From Caldilineaceae bacterium (GTDB lineage: Bacteria > Chloroflexota > Anaerolineae > Caldilineales > Caldilineaceae): a stretch of 64,000 bases of DNA. The DNA lies in the NCBI GenBank assembly GCA_020846635.1, contig JADLDO010000032.1, positions 124,001-188,000 on the forward strand. Reading direction: 5' to 3'. Made by a program: the position numbers and the translations under genes. Shown one piece after another: positions 25,661-33,781 of the stretch (its first letter is position 1; each line of letters begins with the position of its first letter). The notes beneath the pieces are model-generated. The model searched no databases and was not told where the DNA came from. It saw only the letters and a program-made list of their open reading frames with translations.

Positions 25661-26599
25661 ATGAGAATGGTGAATCAGCAAGCACAGATGGGCGCAGGGA
25701 ATGTCGTGAGCAGGCGCAAGCCGCTGTGGCAACGGCCAGACAAATGGCTTGCCGGTTATCTGTTTGTCGGGCCGGCAGTCATCCTGTTGATCGTCTTTTC
25801 GATCATTTCAATAGGCATTTCTCTCTATCTCAGCTTCTTTGACTACGACATTATCAGCCGGGGTGGGCCTTTTGTCGGATTGGGGAATTATCGGGAGGCG
25901 CTTTTCAAGGATGAACTTTTCTGGACGGCACTGCTGAATACTGCGCTTTACGCGCTGGGTGTGGTTCCGGGCATCACCATCTTTGCCTTCTTGCTGGCCT
26001 TTGCCGGACACCGGGTTATGTATGGAAAAGGCGTTTTTCGCACCATTTATTTTCTGCCTTCCATCACGCCGCTGGTGGTGATTTCGCTGGTCTGGGTCTG
26101 GTTATATAGCCCGCAGGGAATGTTTAACCAAATGCTCGCGCGGATTGGCGTGAGTGGCCCCAACTGGCTGATGGAACCACAGACCTCGCTCATCTCTGTG
26201 ATCATCATGAGCATTTGGGTGCATGTTGGTTACTATGTCGTCATCTACCTGGCTGGCCTGGCAGACATTCCGCGTGACTTCTATGATGCTGCTAAGGTGG
26301 ACGGTGCGAATACGTGGCAGGAGATCATCTATATTACGGTTCCCCTGCTGCGTAACGTGACGCTGTTTGTAACCGTGACCCTCGCTATTGGTGCTTTTCA
26401 GGTCTTTACGCAGATCTACATTATGACCCTCGGTGGGCCAGGCTCAGCCACAACCAGTATGCAGCTTCTGATCTTTCGCCAGGGCTTTCAATATTTTCGC
26501 ATGGGCTATGCCTCTGCCCTCTCCTGGCTGCTTTTTGCTGTGATCTTTGTGCTGGTCGCCATCCAATTGCGTACGACGCGTAGTGAACAGATATTTTAG
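25661..26599 (+). CDS. Sugar ABC permease, MalF/UgpA type
   Basis: Start at ATG 25661 or 25667, both served by GGAGAGGGG. I use 25661 (312 aa). After a basic tail there are six hydrophobic helices from about residue 30. The EAA loop reads PRDFYDAAKVDGANTWQEI near 204-222. Product forms the channel with the permease at 26615 and takes substrate from the Tat-exported binding protein just upstream. Its energising ATPase must be encoded elsewhere. Confidence 0.91.
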   Translation: MRMVNQQAQMGAGNVVSRRKPLWQRPDKWLAGYLFVGPAVILLIVFSIISIGISLYLSFFDYDIISRGGPFVGLGNYREALFKDELFWTALLNTALYALGVVPGITIFAFLLAFAGHRVMYGKGVFRTIYFLPSITPLVVISLVWVWLYSPQGMFNQMLARIGVSGPNWLMEPQTSLISVIIMSIWVHVGYYVVIYLAGLADIPRDFYDAAKVDGANTWQEIIYITVPLLRNVTLFVTVTLAIGAFQVFTQIYIMTLGGPGSATTSMQLLIFRQGFQYFRMGYASALSWLLFAVIFVLVAIQLRTTRSEQIF

Positions 26600-26614
26600 C
26601 TGGGAAAGAAGATC

Positions 26615-27505
26615 ATGAGCCAGACAACCCTTAGCCAGATCTCGCCGCGTGAGGCGGCAAAAGCGCGTACGCGCCGCCCAAGGATCACATTTTCCTTTGG
26701 CAGTGTGGTCGTCTATTCCCTCATGATTCTGTTGGCGCTTGCCATGTTGTTCCCCTACTATTATTTAGTCATCAACGCCTTTAAGGGGACAAAGGGTTTC
26801 GCCGCCGATCCCTATTCTCTGATTCCCAAAACGTTCTCCTTTGAGTCAATGCTTTACGCATGGAATACGGGCCAGATTAGCGTCTATATGACCAACAGCC
26901 TGTGGTATGCAACGATTGTCGTCGTGGCGCAGACCTTTATCGGTTCTTTGGCTGCCTATGCATTTGCGCGCATCAAGTTCCCTGGTCGTGATCTGCTCTT
27001 CCTGGCTGTCCTGGCGACGATGATGCTGCCCTATTCTGTGCTGTTGATTCCCACCTATCTCATTGTTTGGACGTTGGGCCTCGCCAACACCATGTCTGGC
27101 GTCGTGATACCGGGCTTTGCCAGCGCCTATGGCATCTTTATGCTGCGCCAGTTTTTTTTGAACATCCCCTTTGAGTTGGAGGATGCCGCACGCATTGACG
27201 GCTGTAATCGTTTGCGTATCTATTTCCAAATTATCCTTCCCCTGGCGCAGCCGGCGTTGGTAACAATTGCCATGTTCACCTTTATCGGCGAGTGGTCGAG
27301 CTTTATTTGGCCCCTCGTCGTTCTCTCAAAGGACAGCTTGTATCCGATTACGGTAGGGATTGCCCTGTTCCGCGGTGAACACGCCATGTATTATGATCGC
27401 GTCTTTGCAGCGTCGTTGATCGCCACCTTGCCCCTGCTCTTTATCTTTTTCTTTGGACAGCGCTATATCATCGGCGGCATCAGTCTCACGGGCCTCAAAG
27501 GGTAA
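26615..27505 (+). CDS. Sugar ABC permease, MalG/UgpE type
   Basis: A 296-residue permease with six helices. The EAA-type loop is IPFELEDAARIDGCNRLRIYFQ and the C-terminus ends GGISLTGLKG, the usual MalG-like tail. It starts 15 bases after its partner permease with a GGAAAG site, and the hydrolase gene begins 13 bases after its stop. The four genes 24229-29582 therefore look like one transcript. Confidence 0.91.
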   Translation: MSQTTLSQISPREAAKARTRRPRITFSFGSVVVYSLMILLALAMLFPYYYLVINAFKGTKGFAADPYSLIPKTFSFESMLYAWNTGQISVYMTNSLWYATIVVVAQTFIGSLAAYAFARIKFPGRDLLFLAVLATMMLPYSVLLIPTYLIVWTLGLANTMSGVVIPGFASAYGIFMLRQFFLNIPFELEDAARIDGCNRLRIYFQIILPLAQPALVTIAMFTFIGEWSSFIWPLVVLSKDSLYPITVGIALFRGEHAMYYDRVFAASLIATLPLLFIFFFGQRYIIGGISLTGLKG

Positions 27506-27518
27506 AGGCTGTCCAGCG

Positions 27519-29582
27519 ATGATGCCGACCTTTTCCCCGTATGTCGATGGGTTCTATGATGTTGCCGACCAACTGCCCCATTGGCTCCGGCAGGAGGCAG
27601 AGCGCGCCCTCGCCAGGCAGCTCGCCGAGAAAGCGGCTGTGACCACCGTCGCCCAGTTCGAGGCGCGCCGCGCGCGGGTGCGCGCGCATTTCTTGAGTGC
27701 CATCGGCGGGCTGCCCGAAACGGACGCGCCGCTCAATGCGAAGTGTACAGGGGTGATTGAGCAGCAGGGCTATACGATAGAGAAGTTGATCTATGAGAGC
27801 CTGCCCAACTTCTATGTCACTGCGGCGCTCTATCTGCCACAGGGGTTGAGCGCGCCGGCCCCTGCCGTGATCTTTGTGCATGGGCATTTCGACCTGGGCA
27901 AAGCGGCCCCTGAGTATCAAGCCGTCTGTATCGACCTGGTCAGGAATGGCTTTGTTGTCTTGGCCGTAGACCCTCCAGGCCAGGGCGAGCGCAAGCAATA
28001 CTATGACCCGCGTTCGGGAGAATTGACCATCCCCTACTGCACCACAGAGCATACCCACAGCGGGCTGCAATTCGTGGTCGGTGGGGCCAGCATTGCGCGC
28101 CATTTTATTGGAGATGTGATGCGTGGCATTGACTATCTGGAGTCGAGGCGCGAAGTCGATGCCGCGCGCATTGGCATCACCGGCAACTCCGGTGGAGGCA
28201 CGCAGACGAGCTTTTTGATGATAGCCGAACCGCGTTTGGCGACAGCGGTTCCTTGCACCTTTATCACGACGCTCGAATCGTATATGAAGGCAGGGCAGCC
28301 CCAGGACAGTGAGCAGATCGTGAAGGGCTGCTTTGTCGATGGACCGGATCATGATGATTATCTCACGATGATGGCCCCGAAGCCGGTGCTGGTCGGTGCC
28401 GCTGCCTATGACTTTTTTCCCCTTGAGGGGACGCTAGAGGCAGTGCGACGGGCGAGAGAGATCTATCGCCTATACAATGCTGACGAGAAGCTGGACACAG
28501 CCATTGCCGCCACAGGCCATGCCTATTCGCCCCATTTGCGCGCGGCGGCGATCAACTGGTTTCGGGTACATTTACAGGGCAAGGAACCCACCTTTCGCAC
28601 AGGTCATGTCACAACGCTCCCGGAAGAACAGCTTCGCTGTACGCCCAAAGGGCAACTGCTTGATCTCTATCCTGACAGCCGGACGATCTTTGACTTGAAC
28701 TGCGCCCGTCTGGAGGAACAGGAGCAGTCGCGTACGCGCTTGCAGAACGAAGATGAGTTTGTGACGCATGTGCAGCAGATGCGGGATGCCATTCCTGCTG
28801 TCTTGGGCATCGATCTTGCCAAACGCAGCGTACCCATCTATCCGCGCATCCTCTGGCAGGGTGAAGCCGATGGCTATCGCTGTGAGAAGCTTTTCTTCTG
28901 GAGCGAACAGGATGTCGTGGTGACAGCCATTCTGCTCCATCCCTATGGCGAGGTGGTGCAGACCGATATTGTGCTGCTCGAAAACGGCACAAATGAGATG
29001 TCCCTTCAGCAAGAGCGCCTGCAAGTTCTGCTGAATGCCAATCACAGGCTTCTGATCTTGGATGTGCGCGGTACGGGAGGCGTGCAGACACGTTCTGTCA
29101 ATGACCATTTGCCGCCGCATGACACCGAGTATAAGCTGGGCTCCGATGCGATGATGCTGTATCGCTCTACGCTGGGGATGCGCGTTTTCGATGTGCTGCG
29201 CGCCTATGACTATTTGCGCAGCCGCGCCGATGTGACGACAATCGGCATTGTCGGCGTGGATAGTGGGGCCTTTTTCGCCTATTTTGCCGCGGCACTGGAG
29301 CCGGATATTGCCGCGGTTGTGGTCGAAAACTTGCTCTTTTCCTATCGGAATCTGGCCTTTACCCAGTTTTATGATCGTGAGCGTTATAATCTGCGGGTGA
29401 TGGCGTGGGGAATCTTGCAGCACTTTGACCTGGTAGACCTGCTTCCCTGTTTTGCCCAGCGCGACCTCACTCTGATTGGGCTGCGCGATGCCAAAGGCGA
29501 ACTCCAGGCGCGCGAAGGATTCTTAGCAGTGGCGCGTGAATACAACTATCTGCCGCGCGGATGGCTGCCGCGCTTTGTCTGA
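27519..29582 (+). CDS. Two-domain alpha/beta hydrolase, acetyl-xylan-esterase-like
   Basis: Start at ATG 27519 (687 aa), 13 bases after the permease stop. Domain 1 (about 85-350) has VIFVHGHFD for the oxyanion region, nucleophile Ser224 in GNSGGG, a plausible acid at Asp298 and His334 in TGHAYSPH, a full catalytic triad. Domain 2 (about 440-680) repeats the hydrolase topology with LLILDVRGTG and GVDSGA around Ser582, but I see no clear acid or His partner, so it may be inactive or bind substrate. No signal peptide. Such Abhydrolase_7/esterase-type proteins deacylate sugars, and the importer context suggests intracellular de-esterification of the imported compound. Confidence 0.75.
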   Translation: MMPTFSPYVDGFYDVADQLPHWLRQEAERALARQLAEKAAVTTVAQFEARRARVRAHFLSAIGGLPETDAPLNAKCTGVIEQQGYTIEKLIYESLPNFYVTAALYLPQGLSAPAPAVIFVHGHFDLGKAAPEYQAVCIDLVRNGFVVLAVDPPGQGERKQYYDPRSGELTIPYCTTEHTHSGLQFVVGGASIARHFIGDVMRGIDYLESRREVDAARIGITGNSGGGTQTSFLMIAEPRLATAVPCTFITTLESYMKAGQPQDSEQIVKGCFVDGPDHDDYLTMMAPKPVLVGAAAYDFFPLEGTLEAVRRAREIYRLYNADEKLDTAIAATGHAYSPHLRAAAINWFRVHLQGKEPTFRTGHVTTLPEEQLRCTPKGQLLDLYPDSRTIFDLNCARLEEQEQSRTRLQNEDEFVTHVQQMRDAIPAVLGIDLAKRSVPIYPRILWQGEADGYRCEKLFFWSEQDVVVTAILLHPYGEVVQTDIVLLENGTNEMSLQQERLQVLLNANHRLLILDVRGTGGVQTRSVNDHLPPHDTEYKLGSDAMMLYRSTLGMRVFDVLRAYDYLRSRADVTTIGIVGVDSGAFFAYFAAALEPDIAAVVVENLLFSYRNLAFTQFYDRERYNLRVMAWGILQHFDLVDLLPCFAQRDLTLIGLRDAKGELQAREGFLAVAREYNYLPRGWLPRFV

Positions 29583-29615
29583 TACAAGCTTGGTTCGTCG
29601 ATACCCCCTAACAAC

Positions 29616-29654
29616 TCTCATCAACAAGTCTCATCAACAAGTCTCATCACCAAA
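29616..29654 (+). repeat. 13-bp tandem repeat, three copies
   Basis: TCTCATCAACAAG at 29616 and 29629 is followed by a divergent third copy at 29642. It lies in the 102-base gap between hydrolase and oxidoreductase genes, just before the latter's ribosome-binding site. A spacer that can slip; no function evident. Confidence 0.8.
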
Positions 29655-29684
29655 TCACATCTACAGATAACGGAGAAGCAAGTC

Positions 29685-30947
29685 ATGATTCGGATCGGGA
29701 TCGTTGGCTGTGGGCGTATTCTCAACGCCCATTTGCAGGGCTATAAAAAGCTGCGCGAGGCCGGTATTGACAACTTCCGCATTACGGCGCTGGTGGCGCG
29801 CCAGGAAGAGGATGCGCGTATGTTTGTGCGCCGTGGCGAAGGCCCACCCCCTCGCCCACCCGTAACGCCGCCGGAAAGTGGCGATCCTCTGGGCGCACCT
29901 CACACCTATCTGAGTGATTTTCAAGACGATGTCGATGTACGGGTCTATACGGACTACCGGGCGATGATCGCCGATGGTGTGGTGGATGCGGTCAACGATT
30001 TCACGACGCTTGCGCTCCATCACCAGGTAGCGGAGGCTGCTTTTGGCGCGGGCAAGCATCTGATGACGCAAAAGCCGCTGGCGATCTCGGTCGCCGCTGC
30101 CCAGCAGATGGTACAGTCTGCGAGCGCAGCAGGGGTTGTCCTCGGCACTTTTGAGAATGTGCGTAACAGTCTCTTTACGCGTGCTGCCGGGTGGGCTGTG
30201 CAGCGTGGCTTGATTGGGGAACCGCAGATGGCGCTGACCGGCTCGTTGGGCGGGCTCTGGTCGCCGGATAAGATTGTGGCAGATACACCCTGGCGTCATC
30301 ACAAGTTGTTAGGGGGTGGTGGCGGCACGATTGACATTGGCGTCCATCTCTTCCATCTGCTGCGCTATGTCTTTGGCGAAGTGGCGTGGGTCAGCGCCAC
30401 GACCCGGACGTTTGAGCCGCAGCGCTACCAGCGCGACGCCAGCGGTCGAGTGCTGGAGACGGTGGATGTGGACGTGGATGATACCTTCTTTGCCACAGCC
30501 GGTTTTCACCAGGATGCCGTGGCACAACTGCTCTGGTCGTGGGCCGGACATGGCGAGCCGTTGCAGATTGGCGATGCGCCCGCCTTCTATGGCAGCGAGG
30601 GCTGCATCAAGGGAGGTGAGTTGATCGACAAACAGGGCAATCGTGCGCCACTTGTACAGCAATTCCAGCGGGGGATGAGCAATGACGAGCGCGAGCAATT
30701 CTTCCCACTGGGTATCACCGACACCTTTGCTTTGCAGCAGTTGGATTGGCTGCGTGCCGTTGAAGCAGGGTCGGAGTCAGAGACTTCCGGCAGGGAGGGG
30801 CTGCATGATCTTGCCTGTGCCTTCGCCATGTTGGAGTCCTCTGCGCTGCGGCGCAGTGTTACGCTGGACGAGGTGCTTTCCGGCGCGGTCGATTCCTACC
30901 AGGCGGAGATCAACGCCCATTATGGTTTGATTGGGCAGCAGGTTTGA
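29685..30947 (+). CDS. Gfo/Idh/MocA-family NAD(P)-dependent oxidoreductase
   Basis: A 420-residue protein with the Rossmann motif GIVGCGRI at 5-12 and the family's catalytic region KHLMTQKPLAIS, where Gln-Lys-Pro replaces the common Glu-Lys-Pro while keeping the Lys. GGTIDIGVHLFHLLRY supplies the conserved Asp and His of the active site. A Pro-rich insert (GPPPRPPVTPPESG, about residues 52-65) interrupts the nucleotide domain and is unusual. These enzymes oxidise or reduce sugars, inositols or modified sugars. It ends the presumed catabolic run that starts with the dioxygenases. Confidence 0.88.
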   Translation: MIRIGIVGCGRILNAHLQGYKKLREAGIDNFRITALVARQEEDARMFVRRGEGPPPRPPVTPPESGDPLGAPHTYLSDFQDDVDVRVYTDYRAMIADGVVDAVNDFTTLALHHQVAEAAFGAGKHLMTQKPLAISVAAAQQMVQSASAAGVVLGTFENVRNSLFTRAAGWAVQRGLIGEPQMALTGSLGGLWSPDKIVADTPWRHHKLLGGGGGTIDIGVHLFHLLRYVFGEVAWVSATTRTFEPQRYQRDASGRVLETVDVDVDDTFFATAGFHQDAVAQLLWSWAGHGEPLQIGDAPAFYGSEGCIKGGELIDKQGNRAPLVQQFQRGMSNDEREQFFPLGITDTFALQQLDWLRAVEAGSESETSGREGLHDLACAFAMLESSALRRSVTLDEVLSGAVDSYQAEINAHYGLIGQQV

Positions 30948-31029
30948 TCGAGATGCGCTGGTATAGGCAACCGCTTGTTCAATGATTGGCTGCATCAACC
31001 AGTGTCAGCGTGAAGCATAACAGCAAAAG

Positions 31030-31063
31030 AGAGGAGACAGGAATAGAAAAGCCTGTCCCCTCT
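31030..31063. terminator. Hairpin between convergent oxidoreductase and haloperoxidase genes
   Basis: AGAGGAGACAGG (31030-31041) pairs with CCTGTCCCCTCT (31052-31063) with one mismatch and a ten-base A-rich loop, between the convergent stops at 30947 and 31137. Confidence 0.55.
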
Positions 31064-31136
31064 GCGTTCCACTGGTCACTGTCTAAAGTGAACCGAGCGG
31101 CTATCTGCGAGAGGAGTCTGCTGTCGAGAAGGGCTG

Positions 31137-32555
31137 CTAGGGTTGCATCATCTGCTCGGCACGCTCGACCACCAATTCGCCCACTGATTTGCCAAGCGCA
31201 AACCCTGCATCAACGTCGCTCTGGAAATGAATTCCTGCCCACATGCGCGAATTGCCTGTCTCCTCAGCTACTTTCATGATCGCTTCGGCGTCCGCTGGAA
31301 AGAATGAACCCAACACCGTTACGACTGCCGAGGTTTGGCAGCTATGGGCCGAGGGGTAGCTGGGAAAGTTGGGGGCGGGGAAGAGTGACTTGAGCTCCGG
31401 ATCGATTTGAAAGGGACGCATAGACCAATAGGTGTACTTGGCGTCATAACAGCCGACAAAGGCATCATATTGGGCCACGCTCATTGCCGCATAGAGGTGT
31501 GCGGCTCGCGGCGGGTTAGCGTCCAGCCCATTCTCGAAGAGCAGCCGGCTGGTGGTGCCATACGTATAGGGGAAGGCACCACTGGGCGACTGCCAGAAGT
31601 AGGCGGCTGCGGTGGTGGCAAAGGTCGGTGTGAAGGTCTTCAACGCCTCCAACTCGATTTGCATCTGCTCAGAGTCATAAGCCGGCGGTGGTGGCGGGCG
31701 GAACTGGTCGCCGGAGGTAAGTACCCAAGTCTTCCAGAGTCCTGATCCTGGTTGGACCGGATTCTCGCCTGTCCAGTAGCCTGCGCCAGTCGGCATCGTG
31801 CCATCCCATTGGACATCGGAGCCGTCGGTCATGGCGCGTGCAATCACCTGTTCCGCCACGGCGCGCCCTAGTTCCATCCCTGCTTCGACATCACTGGGGT
31901 ATTGCACGCCCGCCAGCAGCCGTGATTGGGCTGCCTCCTCAGCTTTGGCGGCAAAAGCATCTGCACGGTCAGGAAAGAGATAGCTGAGAATGGTAGAAGC
32001 TGCCCCGGCGACTACTGCATGCTCGCTGGGATACGACGGGCTGTTGGGGGGATCAATCAAGGTGGTAAGCTCGCTGTCCACGTCACTGGGGCGCGGACGA
32101 TTGTAGGTATACTTGGCGTCCCACGCGGCGACGGTGGCATCATAGACAGCCACATTGAGAAGCGCCATGCCGCGGGCCAAGCGGGGGGTCGGGCCGATTT
32201 GCGCCTGTGCATGCTCGGCGATTGCCATCAAGATCCAGCGGTAGGAGGGTGCGCCCGCATTCCAGTAGGCCACCAGAGCCTCTGCCGCCGCATCACGCTG
32301 CTCGGCGAGTGCTTTTAGTTCGGCAATTTCTGCCAGTGTGGCAGTCTGGTCAGGCGGTGCCGCCGGCAATACTTCATCGGTCGAGGCCAATACCCACGTC
32401 TCCCATTCGCCCGCGCCCGGTTCAATCTGCCGGTTGTTCGTTTGGGGGCTACTTGTTTGGGGCTGGAAATTAGGATCAACGACCATGGTGCAGGCGGAGA
32501 GCAGCACCATGCTTGTCACGACCACCACAGTCGAGAGGGTAGATACCACTTTCAT
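31137..32555 (-). CDS. Tandem vanadium-haloperoxidase/PAP2-type lipoprotein
   Basis: Start at ATG 32555 (472 aa) with AAGGAG upstream. The signal peptide ends in LLSAC with lipid Cys22. The mature protein is an internal duplication (about 49-241 and 271-467), each half with AKYTY...RP, SYPSxH and SRxxAG signatures of vanadium-dependent haloperoxidases and PAP2 phosphatases. The second copy is complete (Lys373, Arg380, His404, Arg437, His443, Asp447). In the first, the vanadate/phosphate-binding His is Gln218 (AGVQYPSD). Function is either halide oxidation or phosphatase, anchored outside the membrane. It is divergent from a BTAD regulator whose operator lies between them. Confidence 0.84.
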   Translation of the reverse strand: MKVVSTLSTVVVVTSMVLLSACTMVVDPNFQPQTSSPQTNNRQIEPGAGEWETWVLASTDEVLPAAPPDQTATLAEIAELKALAEQRDAAAEALVAYWNAGAPSYRWILMAIAEHAQAQIGPTPRLARGMALLNVAVYDATVAAWDAKYTYNRPRPSDVDSELTTLIDPPNSPSYPSEHAVVAGAASTILSYLFPDRADAFAAKAEEAAQSRLLAGVQYPSDVEAGMELGRAVAEQVIARAMTDGSDVQWDGTMPTGAGYWTGENPVQPGSGLWKTWVLTSGDQFRPPPPPAYDSEQMQIELEALKTFTPTFATTAAAYFWQSPSGAFPYTYGTTSRLLFENGLDANPPRAAHLYAAMSVAQYDAFVGCYDAKYTYWSMRPFQIDPELKSLFPAPNFPSYPSAHSCQTSAVVTVLGSFFPADAEAIMKVAEETGNSRMWAGIHFQSDVDAGFALGKSVGELVVERAEQMMQP

Positions 32556-32671
32556 CGATTTTCTCCTTGTGTCCATGCTACGACGTGCGAATGATGGATG
32601 ACCAGTTTCCTGACTTGTGATAAGATAGTGCTCCTCCCGTAAAGCGCTTGATTCTTATCCTAGCAAGCCAT

Positions 32672-32700
32672 CGTAACGAACTCATGACGAGAACGTAACG
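32672..32700. promoter_or_regulatory. Three 7-bp direct repeats at 11-bp period (SARP-like box)
   Basis: CGTAACG (32672), CATGACG (32683) and CGTAACG (32694) are each separated by four bases, placing them on one face of the helix. Heptamers with four-base spacers are the known binding pattern of SARP/BTAD regulators. The array is about 57 bases upstream of such a regulator's ATG and 117 from the haloperoxidase start. Confidence 0.6.
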
Positions 32701-32756
32701 CGTCTCGTGCATTGGCAGATCGCGGCCGTTTTAGCTTTCCTACAGGGATAGATAGG

Positions 32757-33698
32757 ATGACGCAACAACTTGAGTTGACACTGCTTGGGGGCACTCAAAT
32801 TCATCTGGGAAACAAACTACTAACAGGTTTCCGGTCGAGTAAAGCGACGGCCTTGCTCTGCTATCTGGCTGTGACGGGTGCGCCACTCCCGCGCCCTGTT
32901 GTCGCTGATCTTTTTTGGCGCGATATGTCGGAGTCTCACGCCAATGACAATCTGCGTGTTACCCTCTCCAACTTGCGGAACTTGGTCGGCGCTCATCTAC
33001 TCATCACGCGCCATTCAATCGCCTTTGATCAAAAGAGCCTGTACTGGTTAGATGTTCGAGAATTCTGTGCTGCTGTGGAAAACCAAGCGCAAGCCATTAC
33101 GATTGAGCAACTGAAAGCCGCCGCCGATTTGTATCGTGGCGATTTTATGGCAGGTTTCCAGGTTCGAGATGCGCCCGCCTTTGAGGATTGGGCATCCATA
33201 CAACAGATGAAATTGCGCGGTCATGCATTTCAGGTATTCCAAACATTGGTGGCTCACTATGCCCGGCAAAGCAGCGCCGGACGCGGGCTGGCGGTCGACT
33301 ATGGTTACCGGCTCTTGGCCCTGGAACCGTGGCAGGAGGAGATACACCAACTGCTGATGCTTCTGCTGGCTGCCGGAGGGCAGTCTGCGGCTGCGGATAG
33401 GCAGTATGAAAGTTGTAAGCGCCTGTTGTGGAAAGAGTCAGGCGTAGAGCCAAGCCCTGAAACAGACGAAATGATCGTACGAATCCGTAAAGGTCTCCTG
33501 GCAAGCGAGGAGGCGGTTCAAGATGTTATTGCCATTACAACACGGCTCGGAACCTTGCCTATTCTCAACGGAGACGTTGCGGCGCTTGCACCAACGGCCT
33601 CCCGTACAAAGGCCCATGCAACGCGGCATATCCCGCTAGGCCAGGATGCCGCTCTATCGCCTTCCCCTCGGCTAAAGCCTCATTCACAGATGCTATAG
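32757..33698 (+). CDS. Standalone BTAD (SARP-like) transcriptional regulator
   Basis: Start at ATG 32757 (313 aa). Residues 1-95 form an OmpR-type winged helix (LELTLLGGTQIHLGN, then SHANDNLRVTLSNLRNLVG as the recognition region), and about 100-245 is the bacterial transcriptional activator domain with TPR-like helices ending KESGVEPSPET. No ATPase or long TPR domain follows, so it is the short SARP form, followed by a 60-residue unstructured tail. Its own upstream three-box array suggests autoregulation or control of the divergent haloperoxidase. The downstream lipase gene may be in the same unit. Confidence 0.85.
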   Translation: MTQQLELTLLGGTQIHLGNKLLTGFRSSKATALLCYLAVTGAPLPRPVVADLFWRDMSESHANDNLRVTLSNLRNLVGAHLLITRHSIAFDQKSLYWLDVREFCAAVENQAQAITIEQLKAAADLYRGDFMAGFQVRDAPAFEDWASIQQMKLRGHAFQVFQTLVAHYARQSSAGRGLAVDYGYRLLALEPWQEEIHQLLMLLLAAGGQSAAADRQYESCKRLLWKESGVEPSPETDEMIVRIRKGLLASEEAVQDVIAITTRLGTLPILNGDVAALAPTASRTKAHATRHIPLGQDAALSPSPRLKPHSQML

Positions 33699-33781
33699 TG
33701 TCGCATGCTTTCGCCTAGACATAGGGCGCTGACAGGTTGCGTGACATGCCGGATCATTACGCTACAAAAAGGATCAAGACG

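Noticed and set aside
27495..28352. 285-codon frame on the minus strand, and a similar one at 28572-29423
   Set aside because: Both are antisense to the two-domain hydrolase, whose catalytic motifs are clear on the plus strand.
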